Shown piece by piece: positions 31,021 to 40,326 of a stretch of 51,346 nt of DNA. The stretch's first letter is position 1. The number at the start of each line of letters is the position of its first letter. This DNA comes from a virus: the IMG/VR virus record IMGVR_UViG_3300005515_000005, positions 1 to 51,346 of that record; one strand, given 5' to 3'. The position numbers and the translations under genes were made by a program. The notes below the pieces were generated by a model that ran no database searches, was not told the origin of the DNA, and worked only from the letters and a program-made list of their open reading frames with translations.

Positions 31021-32826
31021 ATGATGGTTCCCAATCTGACATCTACCGGAACCGGAACGGTCACTCCCGGTCCGCGCGGTTACTCCGCCTACCAAATCGC
31101 ACAGCAGGAAGGTTTCACAGGTAGTGCTGCCGATTGGGTGGCCTCACTCGAAGGTGACAACGGAGAGTCCGTTTACGAGATCGCTCAGCGTAACGGCTTT
31201 ACCGGAACCGAGGCGGAGTTCATCACATCTCTGGCGGGAGAGCCGGGGCAAAGCGTGGAGCTTCGCAAGACTGAAACGTCGATCCAGTCCCGCCAGGTGC
31301 CGGATGGTGCGTGGGCGGATCTTGTCCAGCTTGCCGACCTGAAAGGTGAGCCTGGCATTCCGGGCGGCGGCGGTGAGCCGTACGACGATACCGTAATCGT
31401 GCAGCGTGTTGAGGCCGTGGAAACGGCTGTCGCGTCGAAAGCAGCAGACTCAGACTTAGACACGCAGACGGCCCGTATCGACGGCATCGTCGGCACGGAC
31501 GGTCAGGGTGGGCGTCTTAAAACTGTCGAGCAGGACGTCGCTAACTCGCCCCGATACGACTTTGAAGGGTCGATCTCCGCTCACTACGTCTATGCGGGCA
31601 TCATGTCCGACGATGGCAGCGGGAACTACGTTTCGAACGGCGGCGGCATCATTATCGGCGGCGCGACGGGAGTCAGGTACCGACACGAAGGGTTCTATGC
31701 GCACAACGACGAGGGCAGCATCGCCAGCTACCCGCAAGTCGCAAACCGGGCCAACAGACTGGCTCTCTGCCCGTCCGGAGATCCTCAGAACATCGTGGGT
31801 GAAGACACTGCAAGCTTAGCGCTGCAGCACCTCAACGGTAGTTACGAGCAGCGTTTTGTTCTGGTGTCGAAAAAGGCCGGGGAGTACCGCATCGCCTCCG
31901 TAGCGACGGGTGTCGGAACCAATTTTCCGATCACCGTAGCGCCGGGCAACTACAGGACTACTCGTTTTGAGGTCAACGGAACTACGACGTTTACCGCGGA
32001 ACCGATCAACGGAGGGGCTGTTCAGAACACCGTCGTGTCGGTAAAGAATCCGGCAGCGACGCAATACATGCGGCTCTTCGGCCGGACGAATGGGCAGTTC
32101 GGGATCGAATATGTTTCGGGATCGGGAAATCTTGACTACAGGTTCAATCAGGTCGGCCTCGCTTTGGGCGGCATCGATGCCACACGTCGGTTCACAGCTC
32201 AGATCACGGAGCAATCCGTTGGAGCTTTCTTCGCGTCGTGCACCTCACTGAGCTATACCGGTCTTGCGGCCCAGATCGACGTCGCACGCACCGCCGGCAC
32301 GGACTTCTCGTTCTTCTTCGCACGGTCGAATTCTCTTGCTACGCCAGACATTGAATTCAACCTCCGCGGCGACGGATCGGGTTTCGCAGACGGCGCGTGG
32401 AACGCGAACGGGGCGGACTACTGCGAGTATTTTGAATGGTTTGATGGAAATCAGACCGCTGAAGACAGGGTCGGTCGCAGCGTCGTCCTGGTCGGCGACA
32501 AGATCCGCCTCGCCCTCGATGGGGAAGAGCCATTCGGCGTGATTTCGGCGCTGCCATCGGTGGTCGGAAATGCCGCGTGGAATAGCTGGACGGGCAAGTA
32601 TCGGACGGATGATTTCGGGCGCGTCGTGAAGGACTCGGACGGGAACCCGATCCTAAACCCGGATTTCGATCCGGCGCTCGAATACAAGCCTCGTGAAGAC
32701 CGTCCGGAATGGTCGCCAGTAGGACTCACGGGTCGGCTGCGTCTCTATAAGGGGCAACCGACCGGATCGAGATGGATCAGACTCACTGACGTGAGCGACG
32801 CTGTCGAAGAATGGCTTGTGCGATGA
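31021..32826 (+). CDS. Tail fibre/spike with collagen-like part and C-terminal G2-type autoprotease domain
   Basis: The product has 601 residues. The N-terminus has two repeats of a phage tail unit (SAYQIAQQEGFTGSAADWV and SVYEIAQRNGFTGTEAEFI) with collagen-like G-x-Y pieces (GEPGQS, GEPGIPGGGGEP). A beta-rich shaft follows. The last 150 residues (ADYCEYFEWFDGNQTAEDRV, then GRSVVLVGDKIRLALDG and PFGVISALPSVVGN) match the Peptidase_G2 chaperone domain that folds and cuts itself from spikes. Its place between capsid and connector genes, not after the tail tip, is unusual. The protein should bind the host surface. Confidence 0.8.
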   Translation: MMVPNLTSTGTGTVTPGPRGYSAYQIAQQEGFTGSAADWVASLEGDNGESVYEIAQRNGFTGTEAEFITSLAGEPGQSVELRKTETSIQSRQVPDGAWADLVQLADLKGEPGIPGGGGEPYDDTVIVQRVEAVETAVASKAADSDLDTQTARIDGIVGTDGQGGRLKTVEQDVANSPRYDFEGSISAHYVYAGIMSDDGSGNYVSNGGGIIIGGATGVRYRHEGFYAHNDEGSIASYPQVANRANRLALCPSGDPQNIVGEDTASLALQHLNGSYEQRFVLVSKKAGEYRIASVATGVGTNFPITVAPGNYRTTRFEVNGTTTFTAEPINGGAVQNTVVSVKNPAATQYMRLFGRTNGQFGIEYVSGSGNLDYRFNQVGLALGGIDATRRFTAQITEQSVGAFFASCTSLSYTGLAAQIDVARTAGTDFSFFFARSNSLATPDIEFNLRGDGSGFADGAWNANGADYCEYFEWFDGNQTAEDRVGRSVVLVGDKIRLALDGEEPFGVISALPSVVGNAAWNSWTGKYRTDDFGRVVKDSDGNPILNPDFDPALEYKPREDRPEWSPVGLTGRLRLYKGQPTGSRWIRLTDVSDAVEEWLVR

Positions 32827-33188
32827 CTGCCCGAGTCTTCCGCTCCGCACTCCGCGTCATGCATCGGACGTTCTCCGAGCAACAGTCCGCCGCCTGGATT
32901 CGGTCTGGGGAAGGCGGCGCGCTCGCCGTCGATCCTGTTCGAGTGACGTTCACGGCCAGAGGTGTTGAGGTCGACGTCGATGGCATCAAGGTGTCTACGG
33001 GCAAGCCGCAAGCATCGGTACTCTTGTCAGACGCACTCGCTATTGAACCTCTGCGTGCGGTTGGGAAAGAGGAAGAAATCTTCCGAAATGATGGCCGCGA
33101 TAAACTCGTGATCGACGGCAGGACGTACGGCATCGAATCTTGCAAAGGCAACGGTTACGGTTCCCTTCATCTAGATCTGATCGGGTAA
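32823..33188 (+). CDS. Head-tail connector (lambda FII-like)
   Basis: The product has 121 residues; the ATG at 32823 overlaps the fibre stop (ATGA). The small beta-barrel pattern, with AWIRSGEGGALAVDPVRVTF, QASVLLSDALAIEP and a final TYGIESCKGNGYGSLHLDL, fits FII-type attachment proteins that sit at the head-tail interface. Position before the tail terminator gene supports this. Confidence 0.65.
   Translation: MTARVFRSALRVMHRTFSEQQSAAWIRSGEGGALAVDPVRVTFTARGVEVDVDGIKVSTGKPQASVLLSDALAIEPLRAVGKEEEIFRNDGRDKLVIDGRTYGIESCKGNGYGSLHLDLIG
33135..33144 (+). promoter_or_regulatory. GAATCTTGCA element inside connector gene end
   Basis: The 10-mer is embedded in the last codons of the connector gene, 64 bp before the next start at 33199. 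Its distance to the start matches the intergenic copies at 22381, 27916 and 40911, so it may be a functional internal signal. Confidence 0.4.
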
Positions 33189-33198
33189 TCGAAATCGA

Positions 33199-33660
33199 AT
33201 GCCGCACGTCCGCACACAGCTCAGAAATGCCGTCAAGACGCGACTGTCGACGGTGTCATCATTGAAGGGCGCCCACAACATCACTCGCCTCGAACGCGGG
33301 TTTCAGGCCGACAACTTCCCGGTCGCTCTTATCGCGATCTCCGAGAGCGGGGCCACCCAGCCGGGCAGTTTTGAAGGCAGCAAACCTGTGACCCGTAGCT
33401 ATCAGATCGCCATCGAGGTCGCCGTTCAGGAGGAGATGGCAGATCCAGAAGATGCCCTCGATGCCGTCTGTCTCGACATCGAGAAAGCGATGACGTCATC
33501 GGAGTTTGGAATCGGAGCAGTCCAAAACTGGCGCTACCTCGAAACCTCTCCCGTCCATGACAGACCGACGGCATCGGGCTCATTGATCGCGCAGACAATC
33601 ATCTACTCCGGCGAAATCCAAACTCTGGATTCCGAACCCGACCGCAACCTTCACTGTTGA
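33199..33660 (+). CDS. Tail terminator/minor tail protein (gpU-like)
   Basis: The product has 153 residues. The layout (VRTQLRNAVKTRLSTVSSLK, PVALIAISESGATQPG, TRSYQIAIEVAVQEEMADPE, a late YSGEIQTLDSEPDR) is that of small tail-completion proteins that cap the tail tube at the head side. It sits right before the tail tube gene, as in lambda (U then V). Family assignment is by layout. Confidence 0.7.
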   Translation: MPHVRTQLRNAVKTRLSTVSSLKGAHNITRLERGFQADNFPVALIAISESGATQPGSFEGSKPVTRSYQIAIEVAVQEEMADPEDALDAVCLDIEKAMTSSEFGIGAVQNWRYLETSPVHDRPTASGSLIAQTIIYSGEIQTLDSEPDRNLHC

Positions 33661-33676
33661 TTTTTGGGAGAACAAA

Positions 33677-34474
33677 ATGGCAACCTCACTACCGATCGTA
33701 CCGCTCGTCGCCAAGCAGAGGCTCATGGGCGCGATCTCCCTCTTCAGGCCTGAGGGTTCGCAGCGCTGGTTGAAGATCGGCCCGACCGACACGGCCGAAT
33801 TCAATCCATCTCCGGAGACGGTCGATTCTAAGTCGGCGGAAACGGGCCTGAATAAGCTGGTTCGCAAGTTCACCACGGGCGCGACGGCAACCTTGAATCT
33901 AAGCGGCGTCCAGATGTGGACTGAGTTCCTGTACCAAGTTCTCTACCTGTCGCAGAAAAAGTACATCACCCAAGCCGCTGTCACGAGCGCTACCATCGAA
34001 CTGACCGACGTAGTCGACGGATTTGTTTTTGATATTCCGGTTCGCAACGCGACGATCACCTCGATTACCAACGGCGACGAAGTGGCCCCCGTCGAGCTGG
34101 TCAACCAGATCGATTATATTTTCTCGCCTGAGACGCGCTTCGGCGAGATCAAGAAGCTGCCGGCCGGCTTCGGCACCACCGCGACAATCACCTACTCCGC
34201 ACCTGCAATTACCGAAGCGCAGGGCTTACTCGATCTCGACATTATGTCGGTTGGCGGCATCCGTGGTGAGTACATGTGCATCGGTATGATCGCAGCCGGA
34301 AACGGCGACCCGATCAGCATGTATCTGCCGAGCGTCGAGTTCCGCCCGAACGGCGCGTCTGCCATTGGCGACGCCGCCAATCTGAATACGGGCACCATTC
34401 AAGCCGATGTCTATCAGGATGCGACAGGCAGCTACGGCCGTCTCGAAGCTCGCAGGAAGATCGTCGAAGCCTAA
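33677..34474 (+). CDS. Major tail tube protein (gpV-like)
   Basis: The product has 265 residues, beta-rich with repeated strands (TATLNLSGVQMWTEFLYQVL, ATIELTDVVDGFVFDIPV, TATITYSAPAITEAQG). Size and place between gpU-like and gpG-like genes identify it as the tail tube subunit. Start: ATG at 33677 after GGGAG. A hairpin follows the gene. Confidence 0.8.
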   Translation: MATSLPIVPLVAKQRLMGAISLFRPEGSQRWLKIGPTDTAEFNPSPETVDSKSAETGLNKLVRKFTTGATATLNLSGVQMWTEFLYQVLYLSQKKYITQAAVTSATIELTDVVDGFVFDIPVRNATITSITNGDEVAPVELVNQIDYIFSPETRFGEIKKLPAGFGTTATITYSAPAITEAQGLLDLDIMSVGGIRGEYMCIGMIAAGNGDPISMYLPSVEFRPNGASAIGDAANLNTGTIQADVYQDATGSYGRLEARRKIVEA

Positions 34475-34481
34475 AAAATCC

Positions 34482-34501
34482 GGGGCGGCTTCTGCCGCTC
34501 C
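34482..34501 (+). terminator. Hairpin after the tail tube gene
   Basis: GGGGCGGC pairs with GCCGCTCC (one G:U) around a TTCT loop and is followed by TTTC. It probably lowers expression of the downstream assembly genes relative to the tube protein. Confidence 0.55.
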
Positions 34502-34532
34502 TTTCGAATGCACGCAATAGGAGGACAACCGC

Positions 34533-35084
34533 ATGCTGCCTGAAGAAGTCGATATCCTTAGCCCCGAAGACCTTCTGTCGAAGGTCAAAAGGACGAAAAC
34601 GACCGTGACGATCTGCGGCAAGAGAACTGAGGTGCAGGCACCAACGCTCAATGAGCTGTGTGACCTCGTTGGGCGTCACGAGGAGATCCTCACGATCGTC
34701 GACGGTATCCAGTCTTCGGAAGAAGACCCGGATCAAGACCTGATTATCTACCTGTTGCGCAAAACTCCGAGGGCACTCGCAGCATTCTCTGCATGCGCGC
34801 TGGGGCGAGCGGGAAAGCCCGAAATCGAAGAGGGGATTCTCTCGAGCCCAGACGAACTCCAGTACGAGCTAGCCCTCGCGGGCATCGCAGCGCTTTATCA
34901 TGAGCACGGGACGGTGGCTGGCCTTTTTACGAGGGTCCTGGGTCGGATGCAGGATCTGGGCCTGGGACCGCTGTCCAATCTGCTGTCGAAGATCTTGGTT
35001 TCGAGTTCGAAGAGATTGCCGTCCCCGACACCGTCCAGATCCAAAAACAAACCCCGAAGCGGATCTGGACCAAAGGCGGCCTGA
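34533..35084 (+). CDS. Tail assembly chaperone G
   Basis: The product has 183 residues in the zero frame. The first 130 residues (DILSPEDLLSKVKRTKTTVT, LNELCDLVGRHEEILTIVDG) form the helical domain typical of tail chaperones located before the tape measure gene. The last 40 residues (LLSKILVSSSKRLPSPTPSR and on) look like out-of-frame coding, because the -1 frame carries a better protein there. As in lambda G/GT, a fraction of ribosomes should shift. Confidence 0.75.
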   Translation: MLPEEVDILSPEDLLSKVKRTKTTVTICGKRTEVQAPTLNELCDLVGRHEEILTIVDGIQSSEEDPDQDLIIYLLRKTPRALAAFSACALGRAGKPEIEEGILSSPDELQYELALAGIAALYHEHGTVAGLFTRVLGRMQDLGLGPLSNLLSKILVSSSKRLPSPTPSRSKNKPRSGSGPKAA

Positions 35085-35293
35085 GACTCGATGGCGGTTT
35101 CATCAAGCTCATGAAACTCGCTGTGGAATACGAGGTCCGCACCGGTCGCTCCCCATGGGACATGACGATCGGCCAGCTTCTGTTCCGCCTGAAGCTGGTT
35201 GATCAGCAGGACAAGGCTCAGACGCAGCGTATGGCCATGGCAGTCGCTGTTGCCATGAGCGGCAATAAAGAGGCCTGGGCGGCCTTGGAGTAG
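34533..35293 (+). CDS. Tail assembly chaperone GT, product of -1 frameshift
   Basis: The -1 frame relative to G is open from 34904 to 35293 and encodes a well-formed C-terminal domain (LGFEFEEIAVPDTVQIQKQT, LDGGFIKLMKLAVEYEVRTG) with no start site of its own before 35111. Fusion requires a -1 slip between 34904 and about 34980. The best slippery candidate is the T5 run at 34924..34928 (CTT TTT A), where Phe-tRNA can re-pair on TTT. It is not a textbook X-XXY-YYZ heptamer. GT binds the tape measure during tail assembly. Confidence 0.7.
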
Positions 35294-35296
35294 ACA

Positions 35297-37699
35297 ATGG
35301 CAGGCATGACGCCGGAGATTAGAACGCGTTTTACCCTCGACGGCATGCAGCAGTCGGTCGGGAAGCTCCGCCTTTTCGGGCGTGCCGTATTGCAGCAGTT
35401 CGACACCGTTCGTAGGAAGACCGCCGAAACTTTCGAACCTTTCGCCGCCGGCGTGAAGGCTGCCGAGGACAGGGTCAAGCGCCTCGGCAAGGAAACCGCC
35501 CGAGTGGGTGCCCAAACGGCATTCAAAGGAATTCGGCTCGGCGCACTGGCTTCCTTGGCGAGCGTTACAGCCCTTGGACTGAAGATGGCTGCCGTCGGCG
35601 CAGCCGCAATTAAGTCGAGCAAAGATGCGGCCGAAAGCCTGAATGAAATCGCCATTCAGGCCAAACGGATTTCAGCCACGCCTGAGGAAATCTCGGTGCT
35701 GCGGTTCGCCGCCGAGCGCAATGGGACGGATCTCGATGAGATCGTCACTCAGATCGCTACGATCAGCAGCGAGTTCCTCACTGTGCGCGAAACTATCGGA
35801 AAGGCGGACGAAGCATACCAGCAATTCCTCGGGAACACTGCTCGTCGTGTCGCGATCATGTCCAGGCAGGGTGACCGACAGGGCGTCGTCGACGCGATCA
35901 CGGGATTCGATGAAGCCGCGCTTGAGCAACGCAAAAACTCGCTGATGGCTATCGAGCAGCGCCTTGCCGAAATCGACGGGCTCACGAACCGGATCTTTGC
36001 CTCAAGCGATCAAAGATCGGGCCTGCAGGGGTACATCGCAAACGAAAAGCTGAATCGAGAGCGCGCAGAACTGATCGCCGCTCGTGACCAACTCCAAAAC
36101 GGAGTGGGTCCGCAGGGACAGGCGCTTTTCACATTGCAAGACTATGGTCTCGATGTAGAGCGTGCGTCGCGCGGCGGCGTGGATTCCTTGTACGCGATCA
36201 GCGAGGCCTTCCAAAGGATCTCGGACCCAAGCGAGCGGGCGCGCGTCGCTATGCGATTGTTTGGCGAGGACGCGGGTGTAAAGCTCGTGCCGTTGCTTGC
36301 CGGCGGAAAAACGGCAATCGATGGCTACAGGCGTGAGCTCGAACGGCTCGGCGGGGTGACCACGTCTGACGATATCGTTGTCGGCGATGCGTTCAAGAAG
36401 TCTTCACAGAATTTGCAGACAGCAATCGGTGGGGTGAAGCTCGAGATCGGTCGGCAACTCATGCCGCTCCTGACTGACACGAACAACCAAGTCACCGAAT
36501 GGCTTGTACGCTCGCGCGGCGCTATCGCGTCCTACGTGAAAACCGCCTTCGTTTCCCTGCGCACCTTTGTTCAGGATATCCTCTCGATCCTTCGCGGCGA
36601 CACATCTCAGATCCAGACGAAATGGCTCGACACCCTCGTCAAGAAATCCGCGCTCCTGCGCGAGGTCTGGCTCGACGTCAAGCTACAGATCATAAAGCTG
36701 ATTTCCGGGCAGGATTCCGACTACAAGTGGTTGAACACAATCCGGGACCATCTGCTCGTGATCAAGGCGTTCGCTCTCGACACTTGGGTGGTCATTTCGG
36801 GGGGTAGTGCGAAGGAATTCCCCCTCCTCAACACGCTACGTGATCAGGTCGTTGCATTCGGCAGGAAACTGTCCGACGCCTGGGACCTCTTCAAGGGGTT
36901 TCTTTCCGAAATCCGAGACTTCGCTAAGCCTGTCCTTGATTTCTTTGGCATAGACCCGACCACATTCGCCCTCTTCCTCGGGATCGCACGACTAACCGGC
37001 GTCCTCGGGGGCGTCATGACTGCAGTCAAGTTGCTTGGCGGGGCGTTCACCGGGCTTTTCTCTCTTGGCAGCGGAGCATTGGCCGCTGGTGCCGGGGTCG
37101 CTAGCGCGGGAGCCGCGCTCGGCGGAGCAGCCGCTACCGCGGGTGGGTTCACAGCGAGCTTGATCGGGATCCAAACCGCACTTGGCGGCATTGCACGAGC
37201 GGCTGGCGTCATGGGCGCCGCTCTCGTTGGTGGATTCGCGCTCGGACAGAAAGCCGGAGAAGCTTTCTACAACGCGACCGGCAACCAGGCCGCGTACGAC
37301 AAGCTCATCGACGCACAGACGGCGCTCATAAGGGCGCGCGACAACAACTACCTGAACATGAGACTGAACCGCAGAGAGGAGCGTGACTACGGAACGATGC
37401 GCGCGATCTACGGCCGCGATGGTCAGGACTATTCCTGGCTGAAAACGTCGGCTGAAAGCACGGTAGCTACGCTGCAGAAAATGGATCAGTTGATTTGGGG
37501 TAAACCGCACTACGTCGGTGCAGACGCCGAAGCTCAATACCGTGCCGAGCGGCCCTGGGCATTCCGGAAGGAGCGGCAAGAGGTGGCGAAGCACGTCCAG
37601 GTCGACCTGAACGTGGGAGGGCTGCAGTTCCCAGTTTTCACAGATGACAGCACAGCCGATGGTCTGACCAGAACGCTCGAATCCTTTAATCGCAGGTGA
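35297..37699 (+). CDS. Tape measure protein
   Basis: The product has 800 residues from the ATG at 35297. The N-terminal 120 residues are helical and basic. The region ISATPEEISVLRFAAERNGTD (about 130..150) is a common tape-measure motif for the assembly of Rhizobiales siphophages. Long helices follow, and the region about 560..670 has hydrophobic Gly/Ala-rich segments (AGAGVASAGAALGGAAATAG) suited to membrane insertion on DNA ejection. It sets tail length; 800 residues suggests a tail of roughly 120 nm. It follows the G/GT pair directly. Confidence 0.92.
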   Translation: MAGMTPEIRTRFTLDGMQQSVGKLRLFGRAVLQQFDTVRRKTAETFEPFAAGVKAAEDRVKRLGKETARVGAQTAFKGIRLGALASLASVTALGLKMAAVGAAAIKSSKDAAESLNEIAIQAKRISATPEEISVLRFAAERNGTDLDEIVTQIATISSEFLTVRETIGKADEAYQQFLGNTARRVAIMSRQGDRQGVVDAITGFDEAALEQRKNSLMAIEQRLAEIDGLTNRIFASSDQRSGLQGYIANEKLNRERAELIAARDQLQNGVGPQGQALFTLQDYGLDVERASRGGVDSLYAISEAFQRISDPSERARVAMRLFGEDAGVKLVPLLAGGKTAIDGYRRELERLGGVTTSDDIVVGDAFKKSSQNLQTAIGGVKLEIGRQLMPLLTDTNNQVTEWLVRSRGAIASYVKTAFVSLRTFVQDILSILRGDTSQIQTKWLDTLVKKSALLREVWLDVKLQIIKLISGQDSDYKWLNTIRDHLLVIKAFALDTWVVISGGSAKEFPLLNTLRDQVVAFGRKLSDAWDLFKGFLSEIRDFAKPVLDFFGIDPTTFALFLGIARLTGVLGGVMTAVKLLGGAFTGLFSLGSGALAAGAGVASAGAALGGAAATAGGFTASLIGIQTALGGIARAAGVMGAALVGGFALGQKAGEAFYNATGNQAAYDKLIDAQTALIRARDNNYLNMRLNRREERDYGTMRAIYGRDGQDYSWLKTSAESTVATLQKMDQLIWGKPHYVGADAEAQYRAERPWAFRKERQEVAKHVQVDLNVGGLQFPVFTDDSTADGLTRTLESFNRR

Positions 37700-37702
37700 T
37701 GC

Positions 37703-38248
37703 ATGGTTTATCCGGGAACCCTCTCAAAGCTCATTTGCGCCGATCTCGCCCTTGGATGGCAAAGCGGCGCCGACTTGAGTTTTACGATGCGTCCAATCGC
37801 GGGTGCCGGTCAGATCGAGCGGACGTGGAATGGTAGGTTTGTAGACCTCGGCTCTGACGAATTTAAGCTCTACTCGATTCGGATATCGTCCGGCCGCTCA
37901 GAGCACAGGCTACCTGCGCTCGGGCGACTGTGGCCGGGGGCAGTCTTCAGCATTGTGCCCCCGTTGCCACTCGGCGACGTCATCCCAACCGGGGCAACGT
38001 CAAGAACACTCGGACGACGTCCTCACGCTTCGTCGGTGCGTTGTCTGACGCTAGAGTTTACTGACGTGCCGTTCACTCTAGTAGGAGACGTCGTATCGCT
38101 CGCAGCGCCTGCCACCGAGCCGGTGCGCGTCTATTACCAGCCTGAAATGGAGGTCGTTCTTACTGAACCCTGGGAGGCCACGCTGCGTGAGCAGGATGCT
38201 GAGGTTTCCTGGTCGTTGACATGTGAAGAGGTGGGAGGAGTAGACTGA
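37703..38248 (+). CDS. Minor tail protein after tape measure
   Basis: The product has 181 residues, beta-rich (RTWNGRFVDLGSDEFKLYSI, HRLPALGRLWPGAVFSIVPP). Its place right after the tape measure suggests a distal tail protein that starts tail-tip assembly. The stop overlaps the next start (TGATG). Family not firmly recognised. Confidence 0.6.
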   Translation: MVYPGTLSKLICADLALGWQSGADLSFTMRPIAGAGQIERTWNGRFVDLGSDEFKLYSIRISSGRSEHRLPALGRLWPGAVFSIVPPLPLGDVIPTGATSRTLGRRPHASSVRCLTLEFTDVPFTLVGDVVSLAAPATEPVRVYYQPEMEVVLTEPWEATLREQDAEVSWSLTCEEVGGVD

Positions 38249-40107
38249 TGCCGAGATATTTGCTGCCTCTCGCAAGCTGGGATGCCGAGCTGCCGTCGAA
38301 ACCGTGGACAAACCGGTTGAAGATTTTCGCCGCGACAGTCTCTGAAATCGAGGATAGCGACATCATAACCCCTGTTTTTAAGGTGACCGTTCAAAATCCA
38401 GGCATCGGAGGAATAGTAGCAGGCAGTTCCCGCTACTATTGCCTCGTAGACGATGACATTGAGATATGCCGCGGCAAGATGCTGTCGTTGCCGTCTACAT
38501 TGGGTGGTGCCAAGATCGAGTTGGAATTCCATTGCAAGCCACCTAACTCCGATGGGTTGCTTGAGGCAGCAGCGGACGCGCTTCGTCTTGGTGAAGTCGA
38601 CTACGACCCTAACGCCCCTGCTGCCGACCGTGAAGCTGCGGAAGCTTACGACCCCCTATTCGTGCCGCGCGATCCTGACGATCCTGCATCCGCGCTCGCG
38701 GGCAGACCGGAGATCTGGCGATGGGATCGTAAAACGCTGGCTATTACACGGACACACGTCACGGACGGATCCGTTACGCACGACCTTGGTCGGAACGGTT
38801 TAGTGGGCAAGTCCTTGAGCGATGGCCCCAGCCTTCGTCTGACACAACCTCCCAAGGCGATCACGAAATCCCGACTAACCGCGAGTTGGACCCAAGAAGC
38901 CAAGGGCCGGCAGTCTGTTGCCATCAACGGCAACATAACAACGTTCTCGTGGCAGGATTTCATCCAAGCATTCCCCAGACCCGGAGATTCGATCGGAGCT
39001 AATTCCGGCTGGACCTTTGCGCTAGCATCCATCGATTCCGTGATTGATGCGCCGGTGTCTACGTTCACAATCCGCGGGGGAAAATTTGGATTGGCGTCAA
39101 ACGGGAGCATCAAGTGCCGACCAAAGACGATCTCCTATACGGTTTGCCCCGCATACGATTATCGTCAGCAGCGACAAGAGTACATCGCCTTGTCGCTTCG
39201 CGCCGGAGTCCAGGACATTCTCTACGACGACGAAAGCCAGGAGAAGCCTGAGGAGCTTGAGCTCGCACCGCTCCACGTCGACAACGTTACACCCGAGTGG
39301 GTCTATGAAGACCCGGACACGCTCGAGCGTATGCATTACGCCATAGGCGACGAGGTGCTAGCGTCTGATAAAGCATGGATCTGTCTCATCCCGCATGATG
39401 CAATGGAAAACTTTGCCGTGAGAGATCCAGATACAGGTGAGACGATATGGCAGCGCAGCGACAAACGAGCCCCACTTGCGGACAACCGTAGCCCCAGATT
39501 TGCAGACACGTTCCGTGGCATCCGGGTCATCCGGCATGGTCTCCGTCGTCTTCAGCGGATCGTCCTGAAAAGGTCACGCTGCGCAGAGGTGTCCTTCGAC
39601 GTCCCCTGGGCGTTGGGTCGTGACATCACCTGTGACCATTCGTGCCGTGTCGAGCATCCGCGTCTTCCCGGCGGCGAGGCTATGGGAAAAGTGACGGGTG
39701 TCACGCTGCAAATCGATGGCCCGAGGAAGACCGTCTCGGTGACTATTTCCTGTCCGGTCGGCAACGGGGCCCCTCCGCCACTAGTCGGCGTCGGTCAAGA
39801 GGAGACGGCTGGTATCGTCTACACGCTGGCGGCGCCCGGTGCGAAAGAGCCCGTCAACGCCTACGCGCTTGCGGCAAAGTCACCCCGTGTAAACGAGGTC
39901 GTGAACGGATGGGCGGCTCAAGAGAGCGCCGCAAATGTCCTCTCCGCCGCTGGGCGCGATCCGCTTCTCGCAATCGGAGAAATGCCCACTCAGCTCCGAC
40001 TCGCTTGGGATCCGATTGCAGAGCAAGACGTCATCACACGACGGCTGTCTGCGATCACGCTCCCAATCTACGTGCCGCGCGGCATCAACTTAACGCCCGA
40101 GATCTGA
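38248..40107 (+). CDS. Tail tip/hub protein
   Basis: The product has 619 residues. A beta-rich N-terminal third (LPSKPWTNRLKIFAATVSEI, ... TSRYYCLVDDDIEICRGKML-like strands) and a central segment with TISYTVCPAYDYRQQRQEYI and WVYEDPDTLERMHYAIG suggest a baseplate hub. It has an even Cys spread (CPAYDY, SRCAEVSF, DITCDHSCRVEHP) and a helical C-terminus. It closes the tail operon with a small partner 3 bp later. The call rests on position and size rather than on a diagnostic motif. Confidence 0.65.
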   Translation: MPRYLLPLASWDAELPSKPWTNRLKIFAATVSEIEDSDIITPVFKVTVQNPGIGGIVAGSSRYYCLVDDDIEICRGKMLSLPSTLGGAKIELEFHCKPPNSDGLLEAAADALRLGEVDYDPNAPAADREAAEAYDPLFVPRDPDDPASALAGRPEIWRWDRKTLAITRTHVTDGSVTHDLGRNGLVGKSLSDGPSLRLTQPPKAITKSRLTASWTQEAKGRQSVAINGNITTFSWQDFIQAFPRPGDSIGANSGWTFALASIDSVIDAPVSTFTIRGGKFGLASNGSIKCRPKTISYTVCPAYDYRQQRQEYIALSLRAGVQDILYDDESQEKPEELELAPLHVDNVTPEWVYEDPDTLERMHYAIGDEVLASDKAWICLIPHDAMENFAVRDPDTGETIWQRSDKRAPLADNRSPRFADTFRGIRVIRHGLRRLQRIVLKRSRCAEVSFDVPWALGRDITCDHSCRVEHPRLPGGEAMGKVTGVTLQIDGPRKTVSVTISCPVGNGAPPPLVGVGQEETAGIVYTLAAPGAKEPVNAYALAAKSPRVNEVVNGWAAQESAANVLSAAGRDPLLAIGEMPTQLRLAWDPIAEQDVITRRLSAITLPIYVPRGINLTPEI

Positions 40108-40110
40108 TCC

Positions 40111-40326
40111 ATGTCTAGAGTTCCAAGTGTCCTGCCACTCACAACTTTCGTACAGAAGCAAGTCCGAAGCGCGCTCGACGGCCGCCCGAAGACAGTAACT
40201 TACGACGTACGTGGAAGATGGGATGTCGACGGTGAATTCGGCATTATCATTGGGTCGACGATCGCCGTGGACGTGTCATATTGCGTGGAAGGCACTGACG
40301 TTAACTTCACGCCGCCGACGACATGA
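40111..40326 (+). CDS. Small tail-end protein, unknown
   Basis: The product has 71 residues (MSRVPSVLPLTTFVQKQVRS...) starting 3 bp after the hub gene. It is beta-rich (VTYDVRGRWDVDGEFGIIIG, VDVSYCVEGTDVNF). It is probably part of the tail-tip set. Its stop abuts the stop of the reverse-strand JAMM-like gene. Confidence 0.6.
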   Translation: MSRVPSVLPLTTFVQKQVRSALDGRPKTVTYDVRGRWDVDGEFGIIIGSTIAVDVSYCVEGTDVNFTPPTT

